Shown here: positions 20,623 to 33,348 of the stretch, piece by piece | Layout of the letters: every line of letters starts with the position of its first letter | Position numbering within the stretch: position 1 is the stretch's first letter | Assembly (NCBI GenBank): GCA_033980235.1 | Contig: CM067072.1 | Coordinates: forward strand, 27,124,192-27,188,191 | Length of the DNA stretch: 64,000 nucleotides | Reading direction: 5' to 3' | From: Diadema setosum | Taxonomy: Eukaryota > Echinodermata > Echinoidea > Diadematoida > Diadematidae | Position numbers and translations under genes: made by a program | The notes under the pieces: model-generated | The model's input: the letters and a program-made list of their open reading frames with translations, nothing else | The model's database searches: none | Told to the model about the DNA's origin: nothing

Positions 20623-23374
20623 TGGCTTTAGGCCATGATCATGCCTGTTCAAAAGTGACCGTCAGGCTGACCACTAGACTACACTCTACTTTGTCTCAGC
20701 GACTGTCCACTACCACCTGGCTGGTCATGATGGAAAATCCCATGTATATATGTGTGGTGCTTCTCCCTCCTCTCCGGGACTAGCACCCTTCCCAAAACTT
20801 CCCCAGACTCGACATTTCTTATATATTTAATTTTAACAGTTTGTACTGGGGAAACAGCCGAAACTTTCCACAAATTTCCAAAGACTCAACATCTTCTTTG
20901 TATTTCTTTGTTATGGTTTGCGAACTCCACAATTTCTTTGTATCCCTTAATATTATGGTTTGCAAAGGAGAAGACAGTTTTCTGCGGAATGATCACCTTT
21001 TATACCATAGAGCCAATATGGCGGCTGCAGTATTGATGCACTAACTATATGCTGTAAAATTAAATGTCATCCTTTCAAATGGCTGATATTCAATATCATC
21101 AATTTGTGGTGCATGTATGACACAGGATTGATCCACTTGCTCTGTCGCAGTCTCATTCTTCTCAAGAAGGGACCTTTTACTTGTACGATGTTAGATGAAC
21201 ATTTACTTCGTGTTTGACAAAAAAAAAATGTTCCTTGTACAATGTGAAGTTAACTTTTTTATGAATCAAATATACTTTTGCTTATTTTCTTAGATTTGTG
21301 TTTAATATTGTGTGTAATTCGTTGAAGTCGATCTTTTGCGGAATGTGAGTTTGAATTTTATCATTGTAGTCAGTCGCACAGACTTCTATGTGAGTGAAAT
21401 CTTTTTGATTAATTTGTCACATCCAGAAGGTGATGTACGTCAACTGCATGTCTCAGAACAAGGAATGATTATGTGTACGTTTATTTCTTTATGAACACTT
21501 ATTTGTATTATGAGGGAGATAATGAATTGATTTCTACATGCATATTATTACATTGTTTGTTTGTTTGTTTTTTATGTACATGTTTCTACGTTGCCTCCGC
21601 CACAAAGTGTTGCCGTATAAGGCATTATAGTCGGGTAAGGTCGTGGATATGTAGGCCACAGGGCTTTAAGGAAAGAAAGACATTATTCTTTTATAAAGAA
21701 AAAAAATGGTACCTCTACTACTTGTATATGCCACAGGGCTTAAGAAGAAGGGAAAAAGCATTCCTAAAAAGTGACTCTATATCTGATGATCACAACTTCG
21801 TGCGATCTCAATTCCCTCCCATTATACCACCCCTTCCCCTCTCTCATGTGTCTCTCGTGCTCAATAGGCGGGGTCAGACTGGCAAAAGATTGTGAAGTTT
21901 AACATCGCGAAGTCTTCGCGATGTTAAACTTCTCCACCTTTTGCCAGTCTGACCGCGCCTAAATTGAGTTTATGGAATAGTGACATATCAGCAGTATGAT
22001 GCATATCAAACGTCTACGTGAATACTATGGGATAACACAATCAAAATTCTAAGGGCATTTGTTTACCGCAGTATAACGCTTCGACTGGACATTTTTAACG
22101 AGCAGACGAGGTACATTGTATATCAGCTCTGTTCCGAGGCATTTGTTCACCTTTCCTTTCAAAAGCATGCCAATGTTTTCTTGTGTTCCATGAGTACACT
22201 GTGAATGCGTTTTCCCTTTATGACTATAATTATACTGCAGATTCGCCGGGGCTTTCTGCCTCATCGCTGCCAAATTATTTCCATATTTTCGTCATAATGC
22301 ACCAGGCGCTAAGTTTGTCTGTGTTCTTGGCAATGGTTATATTGATGCCGCATAGTTGGTGCGTTGTAGCTCCATGGTTGGTGTTTCCGAATGCGGAGGC
22401 GAAGCATTTTTGACGTTGTTTACGGAGGTCAAAAGGTAACCTCTTTGTGTCCTCCAGGCGAACTGGGTTATTAGTCGGGTTCAGATACAGTAAATATAGG
22501 CAAAGTCACTGAGGCTACGAACTCGGTAGGAATATACTCGCTTCGACAGACGATCGTGAACATCATTTTCACAAAGGCATGTAACCTACTTCTGTATACT
22601 CGACCATTGCATCGATCCCTGTGCAGATAATTAGTTCTGTCTCCGTAAGGATGTGTGTAGCCTGGCACAGCTGTCCAGGCCACCTGCCCACATTACACAT
22701 GTACATGTATTTTCATATATAGATCGCAATGCTGATATGAAAGACTCTACCGCGACAGCTATACAGATGGATCTCACGACATGTTCGGTGCATCACGGCC
22801 TACTTTTTGTCAAAGGCATACGATGTCACAGCTCGTGATTGTCGGAAATACTGTAGAGTAAGGATCGCAAAAATCAACTGACAGCGTAAGTCGAGGATGA
22901 TACCAGTATTATCATCAATGTTGAGTCCATACGTCACACTCTTAACTCTGACTGTGTTTTTGGAGCGACGAGCCAGCGGAACCTCCGTCGGGTTTAATTA
23001 CGTGCACGTGATTGCTTTTAACGACTGCAATATTTGTGAGGACACATTATCATTTTGATGTTGCCGAGTGTCAGGAAGACTTGTGCATATGAGTGTGAAC
23101 AGTGTCTGCTTCTTGTCGTGAGTCAACTTTGACCTTTATTAAGGTCACTTTGGAAAGTGTCGTTCTCAATTTTGGTTCCTCCTTGGATGTCAGCAAATGC
23201 CGCACTCCTAACCACTACTAGAAACCAATAAACATTAAAACACAGCATTTGCACGTTGACACTTCACAACTTATACATCGCAGCCTCTCGTTAATAAATT
23301 GGACGTTGAGTTATGCTCATGAGTACGAACACACTGTTCCGCATTAGAGTATGATATAGTGACACACACACACG
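20623..23374. other. Intergenic, upstream of GH3 gene A
   Basis: Holds a short GCCTCCGCCAC repeat-end remnant (about 21593-21640) and a 110 bp palindrome (21860-21970). I see no coding homology elsewhere. The promoter of gene A must lie in the last few hundred bases; an (AC)n stretch precedes its ATG. Confidence 0.5.
21860..21970. repeat. Long near-perfect palindrome
   Basis: GGTCAGACTGGCAAAAG (left) and CTTTTGCCAGTCTGACC (right) bracket GAAGTTTAACATCGCGAAG / CTTCGCGATGTTAAACTTC around a TCGCGAAGTCTTCGCGA centre. Arms are about 50 nt with only small mismatches and almost no loop. Confidence 0.85.
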
Positions 23375-23492
23375 ATGAGGCCTCAAAGTAAGCTACGAGT
23401 AATTGGAGTGTCATGCGTATTGTTGTTACTGGCGATTTTACGTCGTGCAATATGGACAGGGGAGCTGCCCCTGTTTCCAATGCTCTGTTGGG
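23375..23492 (+). CDS. GH3-A exon 1 (N-terminal hydrophobic segment)
   Basis: ATG followed by 39 codons and one base before GTGAGT. RVIGVSCVLLLLAIL is a signal-anchor-like stretch. Chosen as first exon because its phase-1 G|GT end completes the Gly codon at the start of exon 2 and because gene B has the same arrangement. Not confirmed by transcript. Confidence 0.72.
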
Positions 23493-26400
23493 GTGAGTGG
23501 TACATTGTATCTATAAAAAAATATCGCAATCAAAATGATGATATAAGAGTATGCAAGTGAGATTTATAGAGGTCGCATGCAGATATCGATGCACTCTGTC
23601 AAAATGGTCATGGGTACTCAATGTAGGCCTATTTTTAACAGGCCCTACGTAGTACATCATAGTATGTACAGACATACATTGATGCATAATTGTGATACAT
23701 GAATATATATTTTTATTATTACTATCGTTATTGTTATCATAATTACACAATACAAATCAAATCCTGACACGCGCATATAAATCAAGTACTTTGGTTTACT
23801 CTAATATATTTACGCATTATATTGGTTTAAATCACAAACACAAAAACGTAAATTATACAAACAAAACTTAAAACACAAACAACCAAGCCTCCATGCACTC
23901 TCATACCTCAACATCTCCCTTTACATCTAGAACGCGATGATTTCTTTGTGTGTGATAGTTTACTCGAAGGAAATCTGAAGCAAATACAGTATCTGTAGGT
24001 GAAATCGTAACCTGGTGAGGGGGATATACGGAGATTGCGAAACGGTGTACAGGGCCAAGCTAAACTCCGTAAGTCTTATATGTTGGCGTTGAGTTGTGTG
24101 GGCTCTAAAAATATACAGTAGTTGATGCATCCCCTTTTCAATTTCTTACGAAGGAATATTGCATTCCGGGGTCTTGGGGATGTGATAAAAACAAATCCCC
24201 AGAGGATACTATGATAGAAGCAGATATTTGAGCTGGGGTATATAATTTCTGTGACGATGATGAATGCATTTTAGGAACTCAAATGGGAGCTGCCGGCATA
24301 ACATCGAACAAAATAATGAGCGATGTCAGTGCAGCTATACATGGTTCATAATGATTCTACTGTTCATGTGAGCTGTCTGTGAATAAATTCTCTAAAAGCT
24401 ATGAAATGCTTGCAAGAAATAAAAACAGCCACTTTGTCTAATAACCTATAGGCCCCACGTCATTCCAAAATATTATAGGGTTATACGTCTGAACTCTGCC
24501 TTCAGCTGATGTAGGGTTGAGACTTCAGTGTTGTAGTTTTCTCAATTTGCATTTTCAAGTAAAAAACAACGATAAAACAACAAACTAAAGGTTTGTATTG
24601 ACGATCGCAATCAATGGTCACACCGTTTTAGCTATTCTATTTACCTATGTCTCTCTCCCCCGTTGTATTATGAGTGTGTTTGTGTGTGTGTGCGTGCGTG
24701 CGTGCGTTTCTGCCTGAACGTGTGCTTGTATATTTCGGCTTAGGAAGGGAAATATGAGGAGTTAAATCTCAAAACGAGCTAACTCCATTCTTCTTAAGTT
24801 GAGGTATTTGCGATGAAAGCTGCTAACAAATTTAAAAAAAAGTATAATAAGATATAATTTTAATCATAATCTCAAGAATATTCCCTATTATGCTTCAAGT
24901 GAATTATCTGTGGAAATATTTTATTTTGCCCTTACTTGATGGACTTACTTTGTAATGTTTAAAAATGGCGCTTAGCCTAGTTTGCCACGAAGCTCTTCAT
25001 AATTTTATGGTGTTCATATTGCAAATATCATCGCAGGGGAAACCAATTGGTAGGAAACAAACTGTAGAGCTCAAAACGATTAAGTTCTTAGATTTGTACA
25101 TATCTAAGATACATGAGCATATCTCAGAAACAGCCAGTAACAGTCATTTTAAATTTACCCCTGTATCATGTAGGAATATTGGCCGTCTGGTTAGCTGTGC
25201 TGGCGGCTATCTTTGTGGATATTTCTCGCCTTACCGCCACTCCGTACGCAAATACAAGGCTTCTCGTCAAACTGTACCTGTCCAACAGCCTTTATGAAGT
25301 CGTGGGAGCCTACTACGCCCGCCGGAGAAAATACGATTCCGAGAAATTTCAGAAAACGCAGGAAACTTTCCTCATGAAACTCTTGTCGAAAACAGCAAAG
25401 ACGAGCTACGGAGAAGATCATCGTTTTATCGCTATGAAGTCAGTGGCAGATTTTCGTCTGCAGCATCCACTCACGAAATACGCGCAGTACGCGAATTACG
25501 TGGAGCGCGTGGCGGGCGGAGAAGAGAATGTGCTGGTTGTGGGAAAGCTGAGTAGGATCAGCCTTACGTCAGGAACCACCGGGAACCAGAAGCTCATCCC
25601 CGTCACGAAAGAGAGACAGCTAGTGTTTCTCTTTAAAATCGGCGCCCTGGTGACGCATCTCGTGAGCAAGCGATACGCGCGCGAAAGAAAAAGTTTGCAA
25701 ACGATCTGCCTTCTTTACGTGCATTCCGAGCCGAAGACTTCCGAAGGCGGTACAACAATGGGCCCAATTTCAATGATGACGATATCGGATAACGTGTGTC
25801 GTCTGCTGTTCAGTACTCCTCCGGCTGGGATGAAACTCAAAGACGAGCGTCAAGCGATGTACGCCCATCTCTTGTTTGCCCTCCGCGACCCGACAATCAA
25901 ATGTATCTCCGGCTTTTTCTCCGCCAACATCTACCGCTTCTTTTCCCTGCTCGAAGAGCACTGGCCGACGTACGTCGAAGATCTCCGCACTGGTCGGATC
26001 AGTGATCAAGCTGGACGACTTCCCGAGGACATCAAGTCCGCGCTGGAGGCTGAGCTGCGACCAGAGCCGAAGAGAGCCGATGAGCTGGAGGAGGAATTCC
26101 GGAAAGGTTTCGTGGGGATTGCGAAGCGCATCTGGCCTCACATGTTTTGCATGTATGGCATATCTTCTGGTGCGGCATCTGTGTACGCCAGGCGGCTAGA
26201 AAAGACGTACACACAAGGTAGAACTAGACTTAGGCCATGATTCCTATTGACTGTCGAACCTAAGCAGCACTTTTGTTTCACATAATCTGAGACAAGATAA
26301 CGTGCATGTGATTACATGCAGTCAGTCACGCCTAAATGCATCCCCCAAGATTTTATTTGTCTGGTTTTGTTTTGTTTTTAATTCTGTTGTGTGATTTGGA

Positions 26401-29400
26401 CATGAATTTATCATCTAGAAAGGGGACTAATGTGCTTATGTTTGAAGCATTGTGTTTTAGAAGAGTGATCGATCGTAAGGGAAAAAATTGAGAGATCTTT
26501 TGGCATCAACCGCCCCTTTGTCACTGTTATTTGTTTTAGTTCGTTATTGCTATTTTTCATCCACGACGAATTTTACTCCACTTTGAAAGGGGAGGACGTG
26601 GAGGGTAGAAATATGTAAGCCTGTCCCTTTAATCTGATGTTGAACCAACCCATACCATGTGACTGATCAATGTGTACTGAAGTGTTTGACATATTTTAAG
26701 GTATACTCGCGTGTCAATAGTAATCACCTTTACAGTCGCTGTCGTAACGAGTGTTGCATGAAAGCATTCCAGCGTTTGACCTCGTTGAATTTAATAGAAT
26801 TCACGCTCATAAACAGCTTAAAGGGACTGTACAGTACTGGTTTAGGTGGGCATTCATATTTTGAACATTCCTGAGTGAGATACTGAGAAACCTCTTATGA
26901 AATATGAAAGAGCATGTAATTTTAAGAAGGATTCAACGTTTATTTGATGAAAATTGGTTTTCAAATGGCTGAGATATCCAAAAAAGTGATAATAATAAAA
27001 GACTACAGGCCACAACTTTATTAGGATCTCTTTGTTTCACCTCGTTTTTGGATATCTCAGCCATTTCAAAACCGATTTTCATCAAATAAACTTTTGATAC
27101 CCCTTAGAATCGCAGTCTCTTTGACATCTCATAGAGTGGTTCCTGAATATCTCGAAAAATGTTAAAAGCTAAATCCTCACCTCGACCAAAACTGTACACA
27201 CTCTTTAAAGTGAAGAATTTCTATATGTCAGTCACTTGAATAATTTTCCCTCTTCCCACCCTAATTCTTTCTTTCTCAGGTATACCTATTGTTTCCACGA
27301 TGTATACGTCGACGGAAGGCGTGCTTGGCACCCTCTACGGCGATGATCATCAATACGTTCTCGACGCAGGCAACATGTTCTACGAGTTCATATCCGTTGA
27401 TCATTGGTACGCCTGATTTTAAAATCCTTTAGTAGATTCAGTAGATATCTGTTTTTGTTTCTCCGATTGTCAAAATTTACTATATGGAATTGCAGCCCGA
27501 AACCAATCTCTTTTTTTGCATTGAAATATCACTAGTACTCGGTCTTAACGATATTCTAACATCGGCAGAATTCTAAGGCAAATCGTGCATGATTGCTGTA
27601 TGTAATACAATTAACTTAGACGATCCTGGCCTCGAATCGTTCCCGTTGTGCTTCTACCCAAATGAAATGCTTTATGTAATTTGTAAACTTATATGGGTGT
27701 ACTGTACTGTACAGATTGGGAACTGACAATCCTGGTGTAGTCAGGTTGGCATGCAGGACCCGACAAAGAGCATGGCTCCAACAGCGTACAGAGGCTTCCC
27801 TTCATGACTAAGACAATTTGATACTAGTATTAACACTGCTATAATTATTTCATCATTGTTATTATCATTACATATATTTACTATCATAATGCAGACTGTA
27901 GTTGTTATTGACGTAGGTAGAAGTAGAAGATGTGGTAGTTTAATTTTGATAGAAGTGACATCATTATCGTCATCAGCTGTGTTATTACTTTCGGCAGCTT
28001 CATTATACGTAAAATGTCGAAGTCACTTTGAGATGGTGGATTTGATTGAATTTAGGTACTGAAGCTCTGCAAACTGTGTTATACATTTCACTCGGTCTGA
28101 ACAGCATCTACCTCCTCTCCTTCCCATTTTTCTTGTTTGGCGGTGATACACGCCGAGATTACTGACATTGGTGATTATGTGCATCAATCAATGAACCCAT
28201 TTGACCGTAACCCAAATGCGTCATAAAAACCCGGTGATTGACAAATTGCCCTACATCGACGCAACTAAGCACTGAATTAAGCAGTGTTTGCAGTAGCCAT
28301 CATAAGAAAGTAGTGGGCATACATACTTGGGCTGGATCCGAACCAACGATCGACCTCCTGATCACCGGACAGGCGTCTTATCCACTAAACCACCGGGCTT
28401 CCGTCCGACAGCCACAGTGCTGGTTTTGTCCTTATAGTATGCTGCGGTACTGCAAATTTATTCAAATTGGGGAAATTCTTGCGTCGAGCAGTTTTTATTG
28501 CAACTGATTGACAAATTGCCTTATATTGATGGAGGGCAATTTGTCAAACAGTTGCAAAAAAAAAAAAAACCCTCGATACAAGCATTAATAATGTTTAAAT
28601 TAATCAAATTTTGATTAATTTAAACAATCGCCTTTGCAATTATTGTTCGATAATCATTTTCACATAAATCATGGTGTGAAACCGAGAGACAAAAAAAAAA
28701 AATCCATGAGTACCCATGTACCGTTTGTTGTTGCTGTTGTTGTATTCTATTGCCCTGAACGACGTAACTTCTTGACCTAAGTGACGAGGATCAACCGGAC
28801 ACCTTGCTGGCGGAGGAGGTGGAAGTCGGGGAAACTTACGAAGTCGTCATCACGAGTATGGACGCCCTCTATCGGTACCGTATCGGCGACGTCGTGAAGG
28901 TGACGGGGTTCTACGGAACATGTCCAATCGTCGACTTCCAATACAGGTATAGTGGTAGACAATCGGTGAAACGAATTTCTTTTAATGCAGTGGCGGATCC
29001 ACAGGGGGCGCAAGCGGCGCACGCCCCCCCCCCCTCAATTTTTCGTTAAAAATAAAAGAATTAAAAAGAAAAAAAAATGATACGAAATCCGAAAGTGGCA
29101 CCAGATATATTAGTTGCGCCCCCCCCCCCCCCTTTACAGAATTCCTGGATCCGCCCCTGTGATGTGTAATCTGCAGACCGTCTGACCAATCAGAACCATC
29201 CACATTTCCACCTTAATCAGTAACTTCTGATATTGTTGTTTTATGATGAGTATGGGTATAGAATACATTGTTAGCATCTGCGACGAGTGTAGTTACGCTG
29301 CAACGTGCTGAATTCTGAGCGTGTTGCGGCGTTGGAAGTCACTTTGTTCATGCGCATCAATATCAGCAAAGATAGTGATGACAAAGGATAAACCATGTGA

Positions 29401-31413
29401 CATGTATAATATAGTATGTTACATGTACTATCATCCTATGGCGCCATGATAATGTATCAGGCGATGGAACATTTTTGCTGATATGTGCAGAGAACTTGAT
29501 TCGAAATTGGAATACAGTGGGGCTATAAAAACTGTTGTTTAACAGAAGTAGAATATGACAATGAAGGTCGACACTAAGATAAACGCAGTTTATCTTAAAT
29601 AATATTTAATAATATCTAAATATGATTATAATACGAATCCCTTTCTGTCTGCAATTTCTCAAAGGAATTTGATGTAAATCAGTAGTTTTCATGTCTCTTT
29701 CTTCGATGGCTCCGATGGCGCTGATTTATCTTAATCCTTATCGTTGTTTTGTCAACTTACATTATCGTTACCTTCGATAACTCAGATCCGGAGAGTTTCT
29801 CAACTTGAAAGGAGAGAAGACGCCAGAAGTCAGCGTACGCACAGTTGTCATGAAAACGTTTTCTGATGACTTTCCGAGTGCTGCTCTTGTCGACTACGCA
29901 TGTGTAGAAAGTGTCCTTTTCGAAGATGCCACAGGTGAACGCGTTGATCAAATTGTGATTTATTCGCTGCTTGTATGAGTTTCTTTTCCTTTTTAAAAGT
30001 ATTTTACTTTGATTTTCTATTTTTTCAAATAATACTTAAATTTACTGTAAAACACGGTTATGAAATAAAAGTAACCAACGCAGTGCAAGATTGTGATATG
30101 ATGAAATGTGACTGCAAAGTCTTAATTTCCAAGTTTATTATGGCAATTAATTCTGTCGATAAATATGTTCGTCGCACATCATATAACAACGGTAGAAGGA
30201 TAGACGTAAAAATATTGTTTTTATGTTTGCAGAAATACATGAATTTCACTGGAAATATATCAAATCGTTATAAATAGTTTCCACTCAAGTGTTGATAGCA
30301 TATAGCGATGAAAAATAATGAATAGATTGACCACTTTTCAAGGTTTCAATGAATACTTATGTTCGTTGTAATATCCGCCACGTACATAATGCTCTGCTTG
30401 TTTTATTGCAACATAATGAGGTCCTCCTGTCCTTCTGTAAGGTGTAATGGAGAGCGATATCATCAACTTGAGATCAACATGATTATTGAGTCAAAGGAGA
30501 CTTGTGAGCTTTCGATCCCAGCATTGCAAAATCTTCGTCAGATGCAAACATGAATGATATCTATTCGAAGCGTTGGACTGGTTGGTAAAACGGTCTTATG
30601 GTCCATTTACAGAAACTGCAGTATGCTCCGATCCCATTGATTCGCCAGCAAGATATGGTACGGCTTATACATGGCGTATTGCATCTTTCACTCATTTTAC
30701 AGTTGTATGATTGTGTTTATTCTTATAAATCATAATTATGCACAGATCCGACCAAACTAGGGCAAGATGCCTATTACGTCATCTTCGCGGAAGTATACAC
30801 AAGGGACAACAGTTTGATCGACAATAGATTGGAGGAGGTACGAGAGTAATGTACGCGTTTTTAGCTTTGAGAAAAATTTTTTTTCTAACTCTCCCGAAAG
30901 AGAGGTAACATAGTATATGCCTACAATACGAAATGTACGTTTTGAATGGATAATTGTAAAGTACGTAGGGAACATGAATTTGTTATCACGCGCTATGTAG
31001 CCCAGTTGTAATATTATCAGCGATTATCTCTGTTTGACTGAATAGCGATCGACACCGAAATTACGCCTTCCTGTAAATGACTGACCTTTAAATTCAAATA
31101 CAGTATCGTTATGTTTCAGACAACAAAAATGTCTTTGTTCTTATTTGTCCGATGTGTGTCAATGCAGATAACAGCCAGTCTCGACGCCAAGTTACGTCAA
31201 GTGGCGGCAGGCTACGACTATCAGCGGAAGCGCAACGGAATAGCGCAGCTGAGGCTGGTCTTCGTCCATCCGGGCTCTTTCTCCGCCCTGCGCTCTTACA
31301 TTCTGGCGAATTCAGAAGCATGCGCGGTCCAAGTGAAATCCCCGAAGAAATTAGACCGAACTCAGTGGATTCGTTTTCTCGCCGAGAGAGAAGTGAAGAT
31401 GGCCGAGATCTAG
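23375..31413 (+). CDS. GH3 domain protein, gene A (complete, 646 aa)
   Basis: Exons 23375-23492, 25174-26217, 27280-27406, 28782-28946, 29786-29934, 30746-30837, 31168-31413 sum to 1941 nt, 646 residues plus stop, with matching phases (1,1,2,2,1,0). GH3 proteins adenylate a carboxylic acid and join it to an amino acid in plants; the animal relatives (vertebrate GHDC) have no settled reaction. Motifs: ATP-binding TSGTTGNQKLIPVT (171-184), YTSTEGVLG (396-404, adenine/acid site), YRYRIGDVVKVTGF (460-473, ribose-binding Asp) and SGEFLNLKGEKT (486-497). Hydrophobic segments at about 7-22 and 40-56 suggest membrane anchoring. Plants lack such an N-terminus. Substrate unknown. Exons 4-7 lie in the duplicated unit. 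Confidence 0.9.
23493..25173. other. GH3-A intron 1
   Basis: 1.68 kb; a short GT/GC microsatellite near 24680-24710. Nothing else recognised. Confidence 0.6.
25174..26217 (+). CDS. GH3-A exon 2 (ATP-binding half)
   Basis: 1044 nt from acceptor atcatgtag to donor gtagaa. Starts with a second hydrophobic stretch (ILAVWLAVLAAIFVDI), then AYYARRRKYDSEKFQKTQ, HPLTKYAQYANYVERVA and the TSGTTG nucleotide-binding loop. A conserved tail WPHMFCMYGISSGA leads into exon 3. Confidence 0.93.
26818..27208. mobile_element. TTAA-flanked palindromic MITE, copy 2
   Basis: TTAAAGGGACTGTACAGT at the left end and ACTGTACACACTCTTTAA at the right. The internal arms are nearly perfect: GGATATCTCAGCCATTTCAA versus its inverse TTCAAATGGCTGAGATATCC. 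In intron 2 of GH3-A. Confidence 0.78.
27280..27406 (+). CDS. GH3-A exon 3 (YTSTEG motif)
   Basis: 127 nt, acceptor ctttctcag, donor gtacgc. IPIVSTMYTSTEGVLGTLYG and FYEFISVDH align with the plant GH3 Y.SSE...G....FEF.PV block. This is the last gene A exon outside the duplicated segment. Confidence 0.92.
28240..28405 (-). mobile_element. tRNA-derived SINE (copy in unit 1)
   Basis: Minus strand carries a box A-like TGGTTTAGTGGATAAGACGC and a box B GGTTCGGATCC about 40 nt later, the RNA polymerase III promoter layout of a tRNA-like head. The acceptor stem is not convincing, so it is read as a SINE rather than a tRNA gene. Confidence 0.6.
28503..28557. repeat. Short inverted repeat
   Basis: GCAACTGATTGACAAATTGCC and GGCAATTTGTCAAACAGTTGC pair across a ~12 nt loop, next to a poly-A run. 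A second AT-rich palindrome (GTTTAAATTAATC / GATTAATTTAAAC) follows at about 28591-28625. Both recur in unit 2. Confidence 0.7.
28782..28946 (+). CDS. GH3-A exon 4 (YRYRIGD motif), unit 1
   Basis: 165 nt, acceptor gacctaag, donor gtatag. [20 protein letters not shown] then DALYRYRIGDVVKVTGF matches the V.VG..YE.V.T....YRY..GD...V.GF block of GH3 enzymes. The first base completes a Cys codon from exon 3. Confidence 0.92.
28988..29159. mobile_element. CAGTGGCGGATCCA short MITE, unit 1
   Basis: 172 bp with inverted ends CAGTGGCGGATCCA and TGGATCCGCCCCTG, poly-C tracts inside each end and an A-rich core. It lies 42 bases after GH3-A exon 4. Target duplication unclear; hAT-like ends. Confidence 0.7.
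29786..29934 (+). CDS. GH3-A exon 5, unit 1
   Basis: 149 nt, acceptor aactcag, donor gtgaac. SGEFLNLKGEKTPEVSVRTV and ALVDYACVESVLFEDATG; the GEKT region corresponds to the hinge between large and small domains of the fold. Confidence 0.92.
30746..30837 (+). CDS. GH3-A exon 6, unit 1
   Basis: 92 nt, acceptor atgcacag, donor gtacga. DAYYVIFAEVY begins the C-terminal lid domain; phase 1 in and 0 out as in gene B. Confidence 0.9.
31168..31413 (+). CDS. GH3-A exon 7 and stop, unit 1
   Basis: Acceptor caatgcag, then LDAKLRQVAAGYDYQRKRNG and HPGSFSALRSYILANS to a TAG. This is the C-terminal end of GH3 proteins (…PGTFEKLMDYAISRG… in plants). Confidence 0.92.
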   Translation: MTASLDAKLRQVAAGYDYQRKRNGIAQLRLVFVHPGSFSALRSYILANSEACAVQVKSPKKLDRTQWIRFLAEREVKMAEI

Positions 31414-31585
31414 CGGAGATGTACTTCAGTAAGACATTAGATAAATATGACTCACTGTTAGATTGGATTACCTTCAATTGGCTCGACAAAGAACGCGACT
31501 TGTAAAGGGAAATTCTTAAAAGCTACGTCTAACTAACGAAGGAGATGACCGAGCAGAGAGATGCGATATACTCACACCCAGGTCG

Positions 31586-32806
31586 AAAAACCAGTTGAAA
31601 CCAGTAGAAACCAGTAAGCATTTTTAACTGGTCTTTACTGGTTTTAACTGGTCTTAACTGGTTTCAACTGGTACCAGTTGAAATCAGAAGGTAACTCCAA
31701 ATTTCCAGTAACAAAATAAGCAATTCTAACTGAAACCAGTTGATACCAGTTGAAGATGTACTGGTACCAGTTGATTCCAGTTTAATCATACTGGTACCAG
31801 TTTATACCAGTTGAAGTTGCACTGCTTACAAGTTGAAACCAGTACAAGTCTACTGGTACCAGTTGTAGTCTTACTGGTACCAGTTTATACCAGTTGAAGT
31901 TGCACTGCTTACCAGTTGAAACCAGTACAAGTCTACTAGTACCAGTTGTAGTCTTACTGGTACCAGTTTATACCAGTTGAAGTTGCACTGCTTACCAGTT
32001 GAAACCAGTACAAGTCTACTGGTACCAGTTGAAGTCTTACTGGTAGTTTATACCAGTTGAAGTTGCACTGCTTACCAGTTGAAACCAGTACAAGTCTACT
32101 GCTACCAGTTGAAATCTTACTGGTACCAGTTTATGCCAATTGAAGTTGCACTGCTTACCAGTTGAAACCAGTACAAGTCTACTGGTACCAGTTGAAGTCT
32201 TACTGGTACCAGTTTATATACCAGTTGAAGTTACACTGCTTACCAGTTGAAACCAGCACAAGTCTACTGGTACCAGTTGAAGTCTTAATGGTACCAGTTT
32301 TATACCAGTTGAAGTTGCACTGCTTACCAGTTGAAACCAGTACAAGTCTACTGGTACCAGTTTATATACCAGTTCATATCTCATTGTATACCAGTTTTCA
32401 ATTAGTTCACCAATTGAAACTGAATTAAAAGGTTAACAAAACTTAGTTTAAACATTACATTAAAAAGTAAACAAAACACAATTAAACAAAACATTTGATG
32501 TGATTGAACTTGGACTCTTAATAACTTCAACTAAATGAAACTGGAACCAATTAAGATCAGTTGACACTTCAACTGACAGACTGTATTTTGACCAGTTTGT
32601 GTGTGTGATTGTCTGTGTGTGTGTGTGTGTGTGCGCGCACGTGTGTGTGTTTCGGTGTGTGTGCAAATTAGTTTACACAATTTGATACCCATGTAACAGA
32701 CTGGACTTGCTTATAACTTCATTCCATATTAACACCCACTAAATCATTGAAATTCTAATACCAGTTGATACCAGTTGGTTTCTATTGGTTTTTACTGGTT
32801 CTTTTG
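31586..32806. mobile_element. ACCAGTT minisatellite in a foldback-like element, unit 1
   Basis: Starts 170 bases after the GH3-A stop codon. The left end has runs of ACCAGTTGAAACCAGTAG and then AACTGGT in the other orientation. The centre (about 31790-32380) has roughly seven copies of an ~83 bp unit containing CTACTGGTACCAGTTG and GTTGCACTGCTTACC. The right end (about 32760-32806) mirrors the left (GGTTTCTATTGG...TTTACTGGTTC). A smaller patch of the same motif lies at 33232-33348. A (GT)n microsatellite sits at about 32597-32670. Confidence 0.75.
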
Positions 32807-33231
32807 CTCGTGAATATTCATAAGCTATTCAAATTATCTTCGTGAAAATGAGAAAATATTGTTAGATTTATCTTTTTTTATGATTTGAATAAACATAGAA
32901 ATGTCTGAAATGCATTAGAAATTTATCTAATGTTATTGCCGTGATATTCACAATTTCAACTTGTATCTCTGATGAGGTATTTTCATATTTTTGTAATAAA
33001 CGTTTAATCTACTCGGTAACCATGTCTTAAATCATTACAGCAATATAGCCCTATATATATGAATGAAATGTCCATGGTACTAACTAGGTCTAGGATGTAG
33101 GCTAAGCCTAAATGTAGTGGTAGGTATAGGCTTTAAGACTAGTTGTAGGATTATGTTAGGTTAGATATTAACAATGTCCTGACATACACCAAACACCCAT
33201 ACACCAAATAATGCAACACTGAATTAATTTT

Positions 33232-33348
33232 GTCAACTGGATCCCAGTTGATACCAGTTGACAACTGGTACCAGTTGTCAACTGGTATCAACTGGTACCA
33301 GTTGTCAACTGGTATCAACTGGGATCCAGTTGATAACTGGTACCAGTA
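33232..33348. repeat. Palindromic ACTGGTACCAGT cluster, unit 1
   Basis: Alternating GTCAACTGGTATCAACTGG and its inverse, bounded by GGATCCCAGTTG and CAACTGGGATCC. The whole 117 bp is roughly palindromic. Confidence 0.8.

Noticed and set aside
28325..28405. A functional tRNA gene on the minus strand
   Set aside because: Boxes A and B are present but a paired acceptor stem is not evident; it fits a tRNA-derived SINE better. The same applies to 57845-57920 on the + strand.
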